The notes: generated from the sequence alone by a model not told the origin. A stretch of DNA of 64,000 nt from Acidobacteriota bacterium (GCA_018268895.1 JAFDVP010000013.1:124001-188000); one strand, 5' to 3'. Positions 49,935-61,040 are shown, counted from the first letter of the stretch. A program made the numbers and translations.

Positions 49935-49940
49935 ATTATA
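49935..49940 (-). promoter_or_regulatory. -10 TATAAT before the M28 peptidase, leaderless
   Basis: A perfect TATAAT on the minus strand is followed by 7 nt and the ATG at 49927. No Shine-Dalgarno is present. The divergent lipoprotein gene starts 34 nt from the M28 start codon. Confidence 0.55.
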
Positions 49941-49960
49941 GAAGAGGATATTGTTGGGAG

Positions 49961-51124
49961 ATGGCCGAAGTGACGTTGTCAGCAAATCAGCCGCACGACC
50001 GGGATAAGCGCCGCAAACCGGCAGCAATCTTCTCTATTGCCATCGTGACATTGGCCATCGCGCTTACAGGCTGCGGACAGTTCTTCATCCCGCCAACCGG
50101 TGGCGGTGGCACCACTGGTAGCAACCGCGTCTACGTTGCAAACTCGGCGACCAACTCGCTCTCCGGCTTCACCATCGGTACGGCTGCACTCTCCGCGGTC
50201 TCCGGTTCGCCGCTCTCGCTCGGATACGTTCCCATCGCTGCCGCCGTTACGCCGAACAATAACTTCATCTACGTCGCTGGACCGGGTGCGATTTACATGT
50301 ATACGATCAGCTCCGATGGCTCGTTGAGTGCACCCAGCTCAGGCGCGGCCGTGGCGGCTGTCAATGTCGTCTCGCTCGATGTCTCGCCCGATGGCCAGTG
50401 GCTCTTTGGGCTCGACAATACGCAGACCGTGCTCGATCAGTTCCAGATCAACTCCTCCACCGGAGCCTTGTCCGTAGTCGCCGCAACCCCTTACTCGGCT
50501 TCAACCGGAACGGTTGTACCCAAACAGGTCAAGGTTTCGCCCACCGGAAACCTGGTGTTTATCGCGCTAGGGACGGCAGGCGATATCGTCTTCACCCTCA
50601 ACACAAGCACCGGCGCAGTCGTCAACAGCCAGTACCTCAAGCCGGCCGATACCACCAGCGACAATGCGCTGGCCATCAACAGCACCGGGGCATACCTCTA
50701 CATAGCGCGCAGCGGCACCAACGGAGGCCTCGGCGTCTACACGATCGGTGCAGGCGGAGTTCTCAACTCTATCGCTGGTTCACCCTTCGCTGCCGGTAAC
50801 CAGCCCAGCTCCGTCGTCATCGATTCGACAGGCAAGTACGTCTACGTGGCCAACCGTGGCGATAGCAACATCTCCGGCTACTCTATCGGAACCGGCTCGT
50901 CCCTCACTGCTCTCAGCGGGTCACCATATGCCAGCGGAACGGGCGTCACTTCGCTCGGCGTCGACAAGAGCGGCAAGTACCTCCTCGCGGGAGCGAACGG
51001 CGGAAGCCCCGATCTCTCCATGTACAGCTACGACGCGACAACGCTCGGCAAGCTGAACCTCGCAACCAGCACGACGTCCGGCACGCAACCCGCCGGCGTC
51101 ATTGCCATCGCGCTCACGCACTGA
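49961..51124 (+). CDS. Beta-propeller lipoprotein (lactonase/YVTN-like)
   Basis: 387 residues. A hydrophobic segment ends in a lipobox (IVTLAIALTGC), predicting an outer-membrane or surface lipoprotein. The rest is a seven-bladed propeller of the 6-phosphogluconolactonase/YVTN type: RVYVANSATNSLSGFTI, NNFIYVAGPGAIYMYTI, SPDGQWLFGLDNTQTVLDQF, GAYLYIARSGTNGGLGVYTI and GKYVYVANRGDSNISGYSI. Real lactonase activity is not implied. GGGAG is directly before the ATG, so the exact start codon is less sure. Confidence 0.82.
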   Translation: MAEVTLSANQPHDRDKRRKPAAIFSIAIVTLAIALTGCGQFFIPPTGGGGTTGSNRVYVANSATNSLSGFTIGTAALSAVSGSPLSLGYVPIAAAVTPNNNFIYVAGPGAIYMYTISSDGSLSAPSSGAAVAAVNVVSLDVSPDGQWLFGLDNTQTVLDQFQINSSTGALSVVAATPYSASTGTVVPKQVKVSPTGNLVFIALGTAGDIVFTLNTSTGAVVNSQYLKPADTTSDNALAINSTGAYLYIARSGTNGGLGVYTIGAGGVLNSIAGSPFAAGNQPSSVVIDSTGKYVYVANRGDSNISGYSIGTGSSLTALSGSPYASGTGVTSLGVDKSGKYLLAGANGGSPDLSMYSYDATTLGKLNLATSTTSGTQPAGVIAIALTH

Positions 51125-51298
51125 TTCATGTGCAAAGGTAATTAGCGAGATAACGCATCGCTGAATTTGCGCTGCATAGGCGCAGCGGCTTCTGAATCGC
51201 CGGTAAAATGAACGATAAGCCTTCTTCAGGCCGCGGAGCTCAGGGCCATTTCGTCTTCACGACAGACCGGCAGGGTAGTCAGGACCGCGCGAAGCCTT

Positions 51299-52450
51299 GT
51301 GCTCGGTCTCGGTCTTGCGTTCAGTCTCGCGCTCGCCAACGGATGTTCAAAGCTGCGTCCCAAACCTCCCGCGCAATACGTCTACGTCACCGCCAAGCAG
51401 ACCTACCTTCGCGATCGCGTCGCCGCCGTCTCCAACCGCACCGGCACGGTGACGAACGGCGATAAGCTCGAGGTGCTCGAGCGCGGGCGCCGCTTCTTCA
51501 AAGTGCAAACCTCCAAAGGCGAGCAGGGTTGGATCGAGGAGAAGGCCGTTGCGACGCAAGACATCTTCGACCAGTTCGAGGCCCTTAAGCAGCAGCACAA
51601 GGATGACCCCTCCGTCGCCAGCGGCGTCGTCCGCGACGATGTCTACATGCACTCCAGCCCAGGGCGCGACACCGAGCGACTCTTTCGTCTGTCCGAAGGC
51701 GAAAAGCTGAAGCTGCTGCGCCGCGCCACTCTGCCCAAGCCTCTTCCTCCAGGCCAGCGCGCGCCTAAGCCTGCCGCTCCCGAAGCAAAGACTGGAGACA
51801 AAAACGCGCCACAAGCTGAAGCGCCTCCGCCGCCCGTCATGGAAGACTGGTGGCTCGTGCGCGACTCCAAAGGAGACACCGGCTGGCTCTACAGCCGCAT
51901 GATGGACGTCGATGTGCCCGATGCCATCACGCGCTACTCCGAGGGCCAGCGCATCGTCGGCGCCTACGTCCTCACCACCGTCAACGACGCCGAGGCACCG
52001 CAGGACGACAAGAACATCCCCATCTATGTCACCGTCGTCAGCCCCTACAAGGCGGGACTGCCCTACGACTTCGACCAGGTGCGCGTCTTTACCTGGAACA
52101 TCAAGAAGCACCGCTACGAGACCGGCTTCCGTGAGCGCAATATCGAGGGCTATCTTCCGGTTGAGATTAAGATGGCTGCCGACCCCTACAGCAAGGCGCC
52201 CGCGGGCATGGCGGCAGCCCCGACCTTCAGCTACCGCGTGCTCTCCGCCGAAGCCGGGCCCGTCATTCCCGACCCCGTCACCGGCGCGATAGTTCCGGGA
52301 AAGACCAACTTGAAGACCTACCGGCTCGAAGGAAACCTCGTCCGCCGCGTCATCGAACCCGGCGCCACGGCGCCGATGGACGCCCACCCCGAACCCGTAG
52401 CCGGCAAGAAGAAAAAAGCCGCTGCTCCAGCAAAGAAAAGACGCCGTTAG
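51299..52450 (+). CDS. SH3-domain lipoprotein
   Basis: About 383 residues. GTG 51299 begins a lipoprotein-like signal (VLGLGLAFSLALANGC), but the positive residues expected before it (RTARS) lie just upstream in frame where no normal start codon exists, so the N-terminus is uncertain. Two bacterial SH3-like segments follow: YVYVTAKQTYLRDRVAAVSN with QTSKGEQGWIEEKAV, and VVRDDVYMHSSPGRDTERLF with DSKGDTGWLYSRM. A Lys/Ala-rich tail ends the protein. SH3b domains often bind peptidoglycan. Function not otherwise known. Confidence 0.72.
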   Translation: MLGLGLAFSLALANGCSKLRPKPPAQYVYVTAKQTYLRDRVAAVSNRTGTVTNGDKLEVLERGRRFFKVQTSKGEQGWIEEKAVATQDIFDQFEALKQQHKDDPSVASGVVRDDVYMHSSPGRDTERLFRLSEGEKLKLLRRATLPKPLPPGQRAPKPAAPEAKTGDKNAPQAEAPPPPVMEDWWLVRDSKGDTGWLYSRMMDVDVPDAITRYSEGQRIVGAYVLTTVNDAEAPQDDKNIPIYVTVVSPYKAGLPYDFDQVRVFTWNIKKHRYETGFRERNIEGYLPVEIKMAADPYSKAPAGMAAAPTFSYRVLSAEAGPVIPDPVTGAIVPGKTNLKTYRLEGNLVRRVIEPGATAPMDAHPEPVAGKKKKAAAPAKKRRR

Positions 52451-52495
52451 TACCTGCGAAGCCCTTTCGAGCGAGACATTCAACTATTACGGTTT

Positions 52496-52546
52496 GTCAT
52501 CCTGAGCAAAGCGGCGCAGCCGCGAAGTCGAAGGACTTGCATTTTG
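52496..52546. repeat. REP-type repeat, GTCATCC subtype
   Basis: GTCATCCTGAGCAAAGCGGC ... GAAGTCGAAGGACTTGCATTTTGC, 46 nt after the SH3 lipoprotein stop. It belongs to the same family as 34489 and 63625. Confidence 0.8.
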
Positions 52547-52592
52547 CAGGATGCCAATATAGAGGTCAGGCCCAGCGGTGCCTTCGACCAGG

Positions 52593-52628
52593 GCCCTATC
52601 TTCGACCGCGAAGCGGTCTAAGGTGGGA
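52593..52628. repeat. Hairpin repeat (GCCCTAT ... GGTGGGA)
   Basis: GCCCTATCTTC, then a perfect 6-bp stem GACCGC-GAA-GCGGTC (52604-52618), then TAAGGTGGGA. It has the same frame as 29764 and 38050 with a different stem. Confidence 0.65.
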
Positions 52629-52644
52629 GAAGCGCCACGGACCC

Positions 52645-53799
52645 TCAGGCGTAGAACCTGCGCACCGCATCCACCACAACCTGCTGCTCGTCCTCCCGCA
52701 ACTCGGGAAACATCGGCAGCGACAGCACCTCTTCCGCAGCCCGCTCCGTAACAGGGAAGTCGCCCTTCTTATACCCAAGCTCTGCAAGGCTCTGCTGCAG
52801 ATGCAGCGGCAGCGGATAGTAGATCTCGCTGCCGATCCTGCGGGAGCTGAGATACTCGCGCAGCGCGTCGCGCCTTGGTGCGCGGATAGTGTACTGGTGA
52901 AACACATGCACGCCGCGCGCATCGCGAATGGGCAGCACCAGGCCTTCAGCCGTCGTCGAAGCGGCCAGGCACGCTGTGCGAAACAGTTCGTCGTAGCGTG
53001 CGGCCAGGCTGCGCCGCCGCTCGTTCCACTCAGCCACATAGCGCAGCTTCACTTCAAGCACTGCGGCTTGTATCGCATCCAGCCGCGAGTTCCAGCCCAC
53101 CTCATCGTGGAAGTAGCGCCGCCGCATTCCATGCGCGCGCAGCATACGCGTGCGCTCGTCCAGGCTGGCCGACTGCGTCGTCAGCATTCCCGCATCCCCC
53201 ATCGCGCTCAGGTTCTTCGTCGGATAGAAGCTGAAGGCGGCGATGTCGCCCAGACCACCTGCCATCACTCCGCGCCACGATGCGCCAAAGGCCTGTGCGG
53301 CATCTTCAATCAGCAGCAGGTTGCGGCGCTGCTTCAATGCGGTAAAGGCGTCCCAGTCGGCGCACTGGCCATACAGATGCACCGGCATGACCGCCTTCAC
53401 AACCGTCCCGCGATGCCGTTCGATGGCTTCGTTCACAGCATCCGCCGACAGGTTGAAGGTGTCCGCGTCGATATCGGCAAGCAGGGGCTGTGCACCAGCC
53501 CGCAGTACCGAGCTGGCCGTGGCGAAGAAGCTGAACGGCGTCGTGACCACAGCATCGCCCGGTCCGACACCGGTCGCCGCCAGCGCCAGCCAAAGCGCCT
53601 CGGTGCCGCTCGAGCAGCCCGCCGCATACGCTACATGCAGGGCCTCCGCCGCCGCGCGCTCAAACGACTCCACTGCCGGGCCGAGGATGAACTGCTGCGA
53701 ATCGCATACTCGCGCGATCGCTGCCAGAATCTCTTCACGCATACCGGCAAACTGACGGGCGAAGTCAAGCATCTGAACGGGTTGGGAGGTCTCAGTCAC
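52645..53799 (-). CDS. DegT/DnrJ/EryC1/StrS-family aminotransferase
   Basis: 384 residues of the pyridoxal-phosphate fold type I family that aminates keto-sugars used in surface glycans. Landmarks are QFILGPAVESFE, GTEALWLALAATGVGPGDAV, LIEDAAQAFGASW, the PLP-binding lysine in FSFYPTKNLSAMGDAG, VGWNSRLDAIQAAVLEVKL, and C-terminal HVFHQYTIR. Its sugar substrate is unknown and no glycan cluster surrounds it. Confidence 0.92.
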   Translation of the reverse strand: MTETSQPVQMLDFARQFAGMREEILAAIARVCDSQQFILGPAVESFERAAAEALHVAYAAGCSSGTEALWLALAATGVGPGDAVVTTPFSFFATASSVLRAGAQPLLADIDADTFNLSADAVNEAIERHRGTVVKAVMPVHLYGQCADWDAFTALKQRRNLLLIEDAAQAFGASWRGVMAGGLGDIAAFSFYPTKNLSAMGDAGMLTTQSASLDERTRMLRAHGMRRRYFHDEVGWNSRLDAIQAAVLEVKLRYVAEWNERRRSLAARYDELFRTACLAASTTAEGLVLPIRDARGVHVFHQYTIRAPRRDALREYLSSRRIGSEIYYPLPLHLQQSLAELGYKKGDFPVTERAAEEVLSLPMFPELREDEQQVVVDAVRRFYA

Positions 53800-54174
53800 A
53801 CTTGTGATGGTAAATCGGACTCCGGCGTCGTGGGTTCGATGGGGCTATTGAAGGGTATGGCTTCAGTTACGCCGCAATTTCTCTGGGAGAAGGTGCAGTC
53901 AAATCCTGTAGTCAGCTCTCTGTTGGAACTGACCACTTTTGAACAGCGTCATACAGCGCTCACATTCTGGAGCCTTTTGCGGGGATAGTACGTCTAACCA
54001 TGCAACCAGGGGATTTGTGCGCTTGCCCCGGTTGAAAATTGCAGAGGATGCTCGTATTGTTGACCTCTTGGCTTCGGACGCGGCAGCTTCTCCGCGAATG
54101 CTCGACTGGAGTGCCATGCAGTACAGCAGTATCGCTAACTTTTACGGATTTTTAAAAAGAAGGAGATCGGCACC
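53800..54174. other. Intergenic region upstream of hfq
   Basis: 375 nt. A 49-codon frame at 53839-53988 exists but has no ribosome-binding site. AAGGAG (9 nt before the hfq ATG) is the hfq ribosome-binding site, following an A/T-rich stretch. No gene is convincingly supported; hfq promoters are expected here. Confidence 0.5.
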
Positions 54175-54495
54175 ATGGAATCAAAGCCGGCACAGAACAT
54201 TCAGGACACTTTTCTCAATACCGTCCGCAAGGACAAGAGCCCGATCACAATTTATCTGGTGAGCGGAGTGAAGCTTACGGGAAAGATTCGCTCCTTCGAC
54301 AAGTATTCGGTCCTCCTCGAAAACAATAGTCAGGAACAGTTGATCTTTAAGCACGCTATCTCGACGGTGGTAAGCGGCCGCATGGGAGGCCACGGAGAGG
54401 TGAAGAGCGAGTTCCGCTCCAGCCAGTCCACTGTAGCTGCTCCCGCTGCTGCCGCGGCCCATGTACCCGAGGTGGCTGGCGTCACCGGCCGGTAA
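54175..54495 (+). CDS. hfq: RNA chaperone Hfq
   Basis: 106 residues. The Sm fold begins NIQDTFLNTVRKDKSPITIY, the Sm1 motif follows in VSGVKLTGKIRSFDKYSVLL and Sm2 in IFKHAISTVVS. It forms a hexamer pairing small RNAs with mRNAs. The Ala/Pro-rich C-terminal tail (~35 residues) is longer than the core requires. AAGGAG precedes the ATG. hflX begins shortly after, the conserved hfq-hflX order. Confidence 0.95.
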   Translation: MESKPAQNIQDTFLNTVRKDKSPITIYLVSGVKLTGKIRSFDKYSVLLENNSQEQLIFKHAISTVVSGRMGGHGEVKSEFRSSQSTVAAPAAAAAHVPEVAGVTGR

Positions 54496-54532
54496 GCCTG
54501 GGGCACGCACGTTTGATGGGATTGAAGAGGGT

Positions 54533-56002
54533 GTGAAGATCGCTTCGGTGAAAACTTCAAACGCCTCCAGGCGCACCCTGGTCGAAGCGCAACAGGCTTC
54601 GAGCTCGCGCGTTCAAGGTGTCTCTGCGCCCACGGAGCGCGCTGTCCTGGTCGCCGTGGAGTTTACAGGCGACCGCAAGAAACTGACGGCTGCCGCCGCG
54701 GAGGCGCGCAGGGCGGCGGCCGTTCTCGCTGCCTCCGAAGCCGAAGCCGCCGATCTCGCAACGCCCTCCGTCTCTCACCACGCCGGGCTCGACTTCGACG
54801 CCTCTCTCGCTGAATTTGAAGAGCTGGCACGAAGCGCAGGCGCCGAGATCGCAGCCACGTTAATCCAGCGGCGCGCCCGCCCCGATCCTGCTACGCTCGT
54901 CGGTCAGGGCAAGCTCGATGAGATCGCCGGAGTCACCGCCTCCACCGGGGCGGACCTCGTCCTCTTCGACCACGACCTGACCCCCTCGCAGTTGCGCAAT
55001 CTCGAGGCGCGGCTCGACGTCCGCGTCATCGACCGGACGCAGTTGATCCTCGACATCTTCGCCCGCCACGCCCGCACCCGTGAGGGCCAGCTCCAGGTCG
55101 AACTCGCGCAGCTTGAGTACCAGCTTCCCCGCCTCGCCGGGCGAGGCAAGTCGATGAGTCAGCTGGGCGGCGGCATTGGCACGCGAGGCCCCGGCGAGAC
55201 CCAGCTCGAGACCGACCGCCGCAAGATCAACCTCCGCATCGACCACGTCAAGCAGCAGCTTGAGTCCGTGCGCCGCATCCGCCGCCAACAGCGTCAGCGC
55301 CGCGAAGCTGTGCCCGTACCCGTCGTCGCCCTCGTCGGCTACACCAACGCAGGCAAGAGCACGCTCTTCAACGCCCTCACCGGCGCTGGCGTGCTTGAGT
55401 CCTCGCGCATGTTCGCCACGCTCGACCCCAAGCTCCGCCAGCTTCAGCTTCCATCACGTCGCAAAGTGCTTCTGTCCGACACTGTCGGCTTCATCCGCAA
55501 TCTGCCGCACACCCTCGTCACCAGCTTCCGCGCCACACTCGAAGAGGTCGAGCGCGCCGAACTGCTCCTCCACGTCCGCGATGCTTCAAGTCCACTTCTC
55601 GATGAGCAGAAGGCGCAGGTTGAGCGCGTCCTCTCCGAGTTGGACACCGCCGGAAAGCCCGTCGTCGAGGTCATGAACAAGATCGACCTGCTGAATGAAA
55701 AAGACAGGCACGCGCTCGGCAACAAAGACCGCGTCCCTGTCTCGGGACTCGCGAATATCGGTCTGGACGACCTGCTCCGCGCCATCGACGACAGCCTGGT
55801 CGCCGACCCCGTCATCGAGATGGAGTTCCGCCTGCCGCAGTCCGAAGGAGCCGTAATCGCCGCACTGGAGGCCGGTGCCGTTGCCCTCGCCAAGCGGTTC
55901 GAGGGCAATCTCGTCTATCTCACCGCGCGAGGACCATCTTCGCTGCTCAACCGCTACCGCCGCTTCCGAACAACCGCTGCCCCCCATACCTTGTCATCCT
56001 GA
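54533..56002 (+). CDS. hflX: Ribosome-associated GTPase HflX
   Basis: About 489 residues. The N-terminal HflX domain has GAEIAATLIQRRARPDPATL, the GKLDEIAG motif and TQLILDIFARHARTREGQLQ. The glycine-rich GGGIGTRGPGETQLETDRR precedes the GTPase domain: G1 GYTNAGKST, G3 DTVGFIRNLPHTLV and G4 NKID. HflX splits stalled ribosomes under stress. The start is uncertain: GTG 54533 is nearest to GAAGAGG, and GTG 54548 is possible. The stop TGA is part of a REP repeat (55993-56044), which contributes the last residues. Confidence 0.93.
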   Translation: MKIASVKTSNASRRTLVEAQQASSSRVQGVSAPTERAVLVAVEFTGDRKKLTAAAAEARRAAAVLAASEAEAADLATPSVSHHAGLDFDASLAEFEELARSAGAEIAATLIQRRARPDPATLVGQGKLDEIAGVTASTGADLVLFDHDLTPSQLRNLEARLDVRVIDRTQLILDIFARHARTREGQLQVELAQLEYQLPRLAGRGKSMSQLGGGIGTRGPGETQLETDRRKINLRIDHVKQQLESVRRIRRQQRQRREAVPVPVVALVGYTNAGKSTLFNALTGAGVLESSRMFATLDPKLRQLQLPSRRKVLLSDTVGFIRNLPHTLVTSFRATLEEVERAELLLHVRDASSPLLDEQKAQVERVLSELDTAGKPVVEVMNKIDLLNEKDRHALGNKDRVPVSGLANIGLDDLLRAIDDSLVADPVIEMEFRLPQSEGAVIAALEAGAVALAKRFEGNLVYLTARGPSSLLNRYRRFRTTAAPHTLSS

Positions 56003-56044
56003 GCGAAGCGACCAAAGGGAGCGCAGTCGAAGGACCTGCATCTT
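55993..56044. repeat. REP-type repeat overlapping the end of hflX
   Basis: GTCATCCTGAGCGAAGCGAC ... GCGCAGTCGAAGGACCTGCATCTT. Its CCTGAG contains the hflX stop codon. Confidence 0.85.
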
Positions 56045-56535
56045 CCACGCAAACCGGATATCCCATAATCTGGCGGTCGTATCGCCGGATGCGGGACATT
56101 CGCGCAACGCGCGTACCTTCCAACCAGCCCGCATCTCCACGCAGGCAAACCAGCAACTTTGTCGGAGATTGAACCGGGAAGTGGACGATGAAAATCCATT
56201 CTTAACTACCATAGGCCGCCTGAGGGGGAGCGGAGGTGGTGTCCCCGGTCACGCGACCTATGTGACCCAGAAAATAGGGTCCGGGTGGTACCTACCAGTC
56301 TACGAGTTTCAGGCATAAAGTCAAAGATTCGTCACCTGCAAAAGCACTGCTCGAATATCGCACCATATGCCCGTTTATCGACGGGATTGTGTTTGACACT
56401 CCCGCGAATGCTTTGCTAAAACAAGATGTACCGCAATCTACAAACTGGCCAAAAACCGGAACGCTTTGAATGACTTTGCGCTGTTAGACCACTGGAAAGA
56501 CAGCTTCTGAGCGGGCCTCCAGGCCGTACCCCTGC
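56003..56535. other. Region between hflX and the ATP synthase operon
   Basis: 533 nt. It holds the tail of the REP element and a ~280-nt stretch with no clear gene. One frame ending at 56318 has protein-like composition (YVTQKIGSGWYLPVYEF) but no start signal, and may be a relic. The putative atp promoter follows. Confidence 0.5.
56393..56422 (+). promoter_or_regulatory. Putative ATP synthase operon promoter
   Basis: TTGACA (56393-56398), 18-nt spacer, TAAAAC (56417-56422; 4 of 6 consensus). It lies 114 nt before the first gene and is the best sigma-70 match in the gap. Confidence 0.4.
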
Positions 56536-57000
56536 ATGGACGTGATATTCAAACAACTCGGTGAACTTGTGCTCGGCTCTGTGCCGACGATGGTCCTTTT
56601 CATTCTGCTGGTCGTCGCCTATGGCGTCCTTGTGCGCCGTCCGCTCGACCGTGTCCTCGCCGACCGCCGCGCCCGCACGACAGGGGCTGTAGAGCAGGCC
56701 AAAGGCGCCATCGCCGCGGCAGAGGCCGAGACCTCCGCTTACGAAGAAAAACTGCGTAAAGCCAAGGCCGAGATCTTCGCCATGCGCGACGGCAAGGTGA
56801 AGCAGTGGAACGCCGAGCGCGACGCCGCCCTCGAGCAGGCGCGCCAGGGTGCGCAGGAGCGCGTCCGTGGAGCGAAGCAGGGAATCGAGCAAAGTGTGGC
56901 CGATGCGCGTATCCAGATTGAGGCTGCCAGCGTCGAGCTAAGCTCGCGCGTACTCGCGGCGGTCCTTCCCGCGCAGGTTGCCACGGAGGTGACGCGATGA
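56536..57000 (+). CDS. ATP synthase F0 subunit b-type (first copy)
   Basis: 154 residues. One N-terminal membrane helix (VPTMVLFILLVVAYGVLV) is followed by a long charged coiled-coil (RPLDRVLADRRARTTGAVEQ ... RVRGAKQGIEQSVADARIQI), the form of F0 b/b' stalk subunits that link F1 to the membrane a-subunit. It overlaps the next b-type gene by 4 nt. With two b-type genes the stalk is likely a b-b' heterodimer. It is the first gene of the operon. Confidence 0.88.
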   Translation: MDVIFKQLGELVLGSVPTMVLFILLVVAYGVLVRRPLDRVLADRRARTTGAVEQAKGAIAAAEAETSAYEEKLRKAKAEIFAMRDGKVKQWNAERDAALEQARQGAQERVRGAKQGIEQSVADARIQIEAASVELSSRVLAAVLPAQVATEVTR

Positions 57001-57719
57001 AGCTCCGGCTGAAGCGCCTCCTTCCAGTCTTCGTTGTGGCAGTGCTGTTCGCTGCAGTCCCGGGCGAGCGTGCCGCTGCCCAGACCCCCGTCGTCCTTGC
57101 TCAGGCTGGTTACGAGAGCACTCCCGAGGCGAACTCCGCCGCGAAGGAGAAGCAGGAAGAGGACGAGAACGACGCGTACCGCCACTCGGCTGCCGTGAAG
57201 GCGATTGGAGCCAAACTCGGCCTCGACGCAGAGCAGGCGGCGACGGCGTTCACTGTCCTGAACTTTGCCGTCCTCGCGATCCTCGTTGGCTGGTTCCTGG
57301 CGAAATCGCTCCCCAAGACCTTCCGCGCCCGCAACGAGGCGATCCAGAAGCATCTCGTCGAGGCGCGCGCCGCCTCGCACGAAGCCAAAACGCGCCTGAG
57401 CGGTGTTGAAGCCCGCCTGGGCAAGCTCGATGAGCAGATCGCCACGCTCCGTGCGCAGGCCGAGAAAGATGCCATTGCCGACGAGCAGCGCATCAAGGCC
57501 TCCGTCGAAGAAGAGAAGCACAAGATACTCTCCGCCGCCGAGCAGGAGATCGCCGCCGCTACCGCCAACGCGCGCCGCCAGATTCAGCAGTACGCCGCCG
57601 ATCTCGCGATCGACCAGGCAGCGAAGAAGCTCGTCGTCTCCGCCGAGACCGACCGTCTTCTCGTGCAGGACTTCGCCCGGCGCCTCGTCGGTGACGACGC
57701 CAAGGGAGGGCAGAACTGA
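56997..57719 (+). CDS. atpF: ATP synthase F0 subunit b with N-terminal signal and extension
   Basis: 240 residues. A signal-peptide-like start (LKRLLPVFVVAVLFAAVPGE, then RAAAQ) is followed by ~50 polar residues, then the membrane helix (FTVLNFAVLAILVGWFLA, about residues 83-100), then the coiled-coil stalk (FRARNEAIQKHLVEARAASH ... ANARRQIQQYAADLAIDQAA). The normal b subunit is ~160 residues, so an extra periplasmic N-terminal domain is present. The start overlaps the previous stop (ATGA); the end overlaps the atpH start. Confidence 0.88.
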   Translation: MKLRLKRLLPVFVVAVLFAAVPGERAAAQTPVVLAQAGYESTPEANSAAKEKQEEDENDAYRHSAAVKAIGAKLGLDAEQAATAFTVLNFAVLAILVGWFLAKSLPKTFRARNEAIQKHLVEARAASHEAKTRLSGVEARLGKLDEQIATLRAQAEKDAIADEQRIKASVEEEKHKILSAAEQEIAAATANARRQIQQYAADLAIDQAAKKLVVSAETDRLLVQDFARRLVGDDAKGGQN

Positions 57720-58258
57720 TGTCGGTCATTGCGCTCCGTTACGCCCACGCCTTCTCCGCGGTCGTCCAGTCGCAGAAGATCGACTCCGCCGCCGCGCAGC
57801 AGCAGTTGCGCGACTTCAGCGGCACCTTTGCCGGCAGCCGCGAGCTTCGCGACGTCCTGATGAACCCCGCGATCGCCGGCGACCAGAAGCTCAAGGTGCT
57901 CGACGCCCTCGCCGCGAAGATCGGTATGATGCCGCAGGTTCGCAACTTCGTCGCCGTCATCATGGACCATCAGCGGCTGGCCGAGCTCAACGACATCCTC
58001 GAGGAGTACCATGCAGTCGCCGACGAAGAGTCGGGGCTGGCCGAGGCGGAGATTACCAGCGCGCACGTCCTCGAGGGCGCCGATCGCGCGGAGCTTGAGG
58101 CGCAGGTGGCAAAGCTGGCCGGTGGCAGGGTTCGCGCCACCTACCGGCAGGACCCCTCGCTGCTGGGCGGCGCAATCGTGCGTATCGGTTCGACCGTCTA
58201 TGACGGCTCCCTGCGCGCGCAGCTTCAGCAGTTGAAACAAAGGCTTGTCGGCGCATAA
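57719..58258 (+). CDS. atpH: ATP synthase F1 subunit delta
   Basis: 179 residues, beginning within the preceding stop (TGATG). The helical N-terminal domain is ALRYAHAFSAVVQSQKIDSA, and the C-terminal part has QKLKVLDALAAKIGMMPQVR, VIMDHQRLAELNDILEEYHA and VRATYRQDPSLLGGAIVRIG, all standard for delta/OSCP. It clamps the b stalk to the top of the alpha/beta ring. 66 nt separate it from atpA. Confidence 0.93.
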   Translation: MSVIALRYAHAFSAVVQSQKIDSAAAQQQLRDFSGTFAGSRELRDVLMNPAIAGDQKLKVLDALAAKIGMMPQVRNFVAVIMDHQRLAELNDILEEYHAVADEESGLAEAEITSAHVLEGADRAELEAQVAKLAGGRVRATYRQDPSLLGGAIVRIGSTVYDGSLRAQLQQLKQRLVGA

Positions 58259-58324
58259 GGTTCAAGGCTGCGCTGAAGTTTCAGAAGCAAACAAGATCGA
58301 TACGACGTACCGCAGAAGGAAGAC

Positions 58325-59866
<1,542 letters not shown>

Positions 59867-59869
59867 ACC

Positions 59870-60946
<1,077 letters not shown>

Positions 60947-60951
60947 CGGTT

Positions 60952-61040
60952 GTTAAGGGCGCGGCTGGTAGCCCAGGGCTTTAGCCTTGGGTCTCCGTGC
61001 CGAAGAAGCAGAGGGAACAACGGGGCTTGCCCCTGAGGTT
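60952..61040. repeat. Module A, copy 1 (atpG-atpD gap)
   Basis: GTTAAGGGC, a hairpin CCCAGGGCTTTAGCCTTGGG, GTCTCCGT and a final GGGGC-TTG-CCCC hairpin followed by TGAGGT. It has the same ordered parts as 62918-63007. Confidence 0.8.

Noticed and set aside
52537..53988. A 483-residue plus-strand frame
   Set aside because: Antisense to the DegT-family aminotransferase and begins inside a REP repeat.
53839..53988. A 49-codon frame upstream of hfq
   Set aside because: No ribosome-binding site and no recognisable features; it may be chance.
56045..56318. A frame ending at 56318 with protein-like composition
   Set aside because: It has no start signal and reads through the REP repeat at its 5' end; at most a relic.
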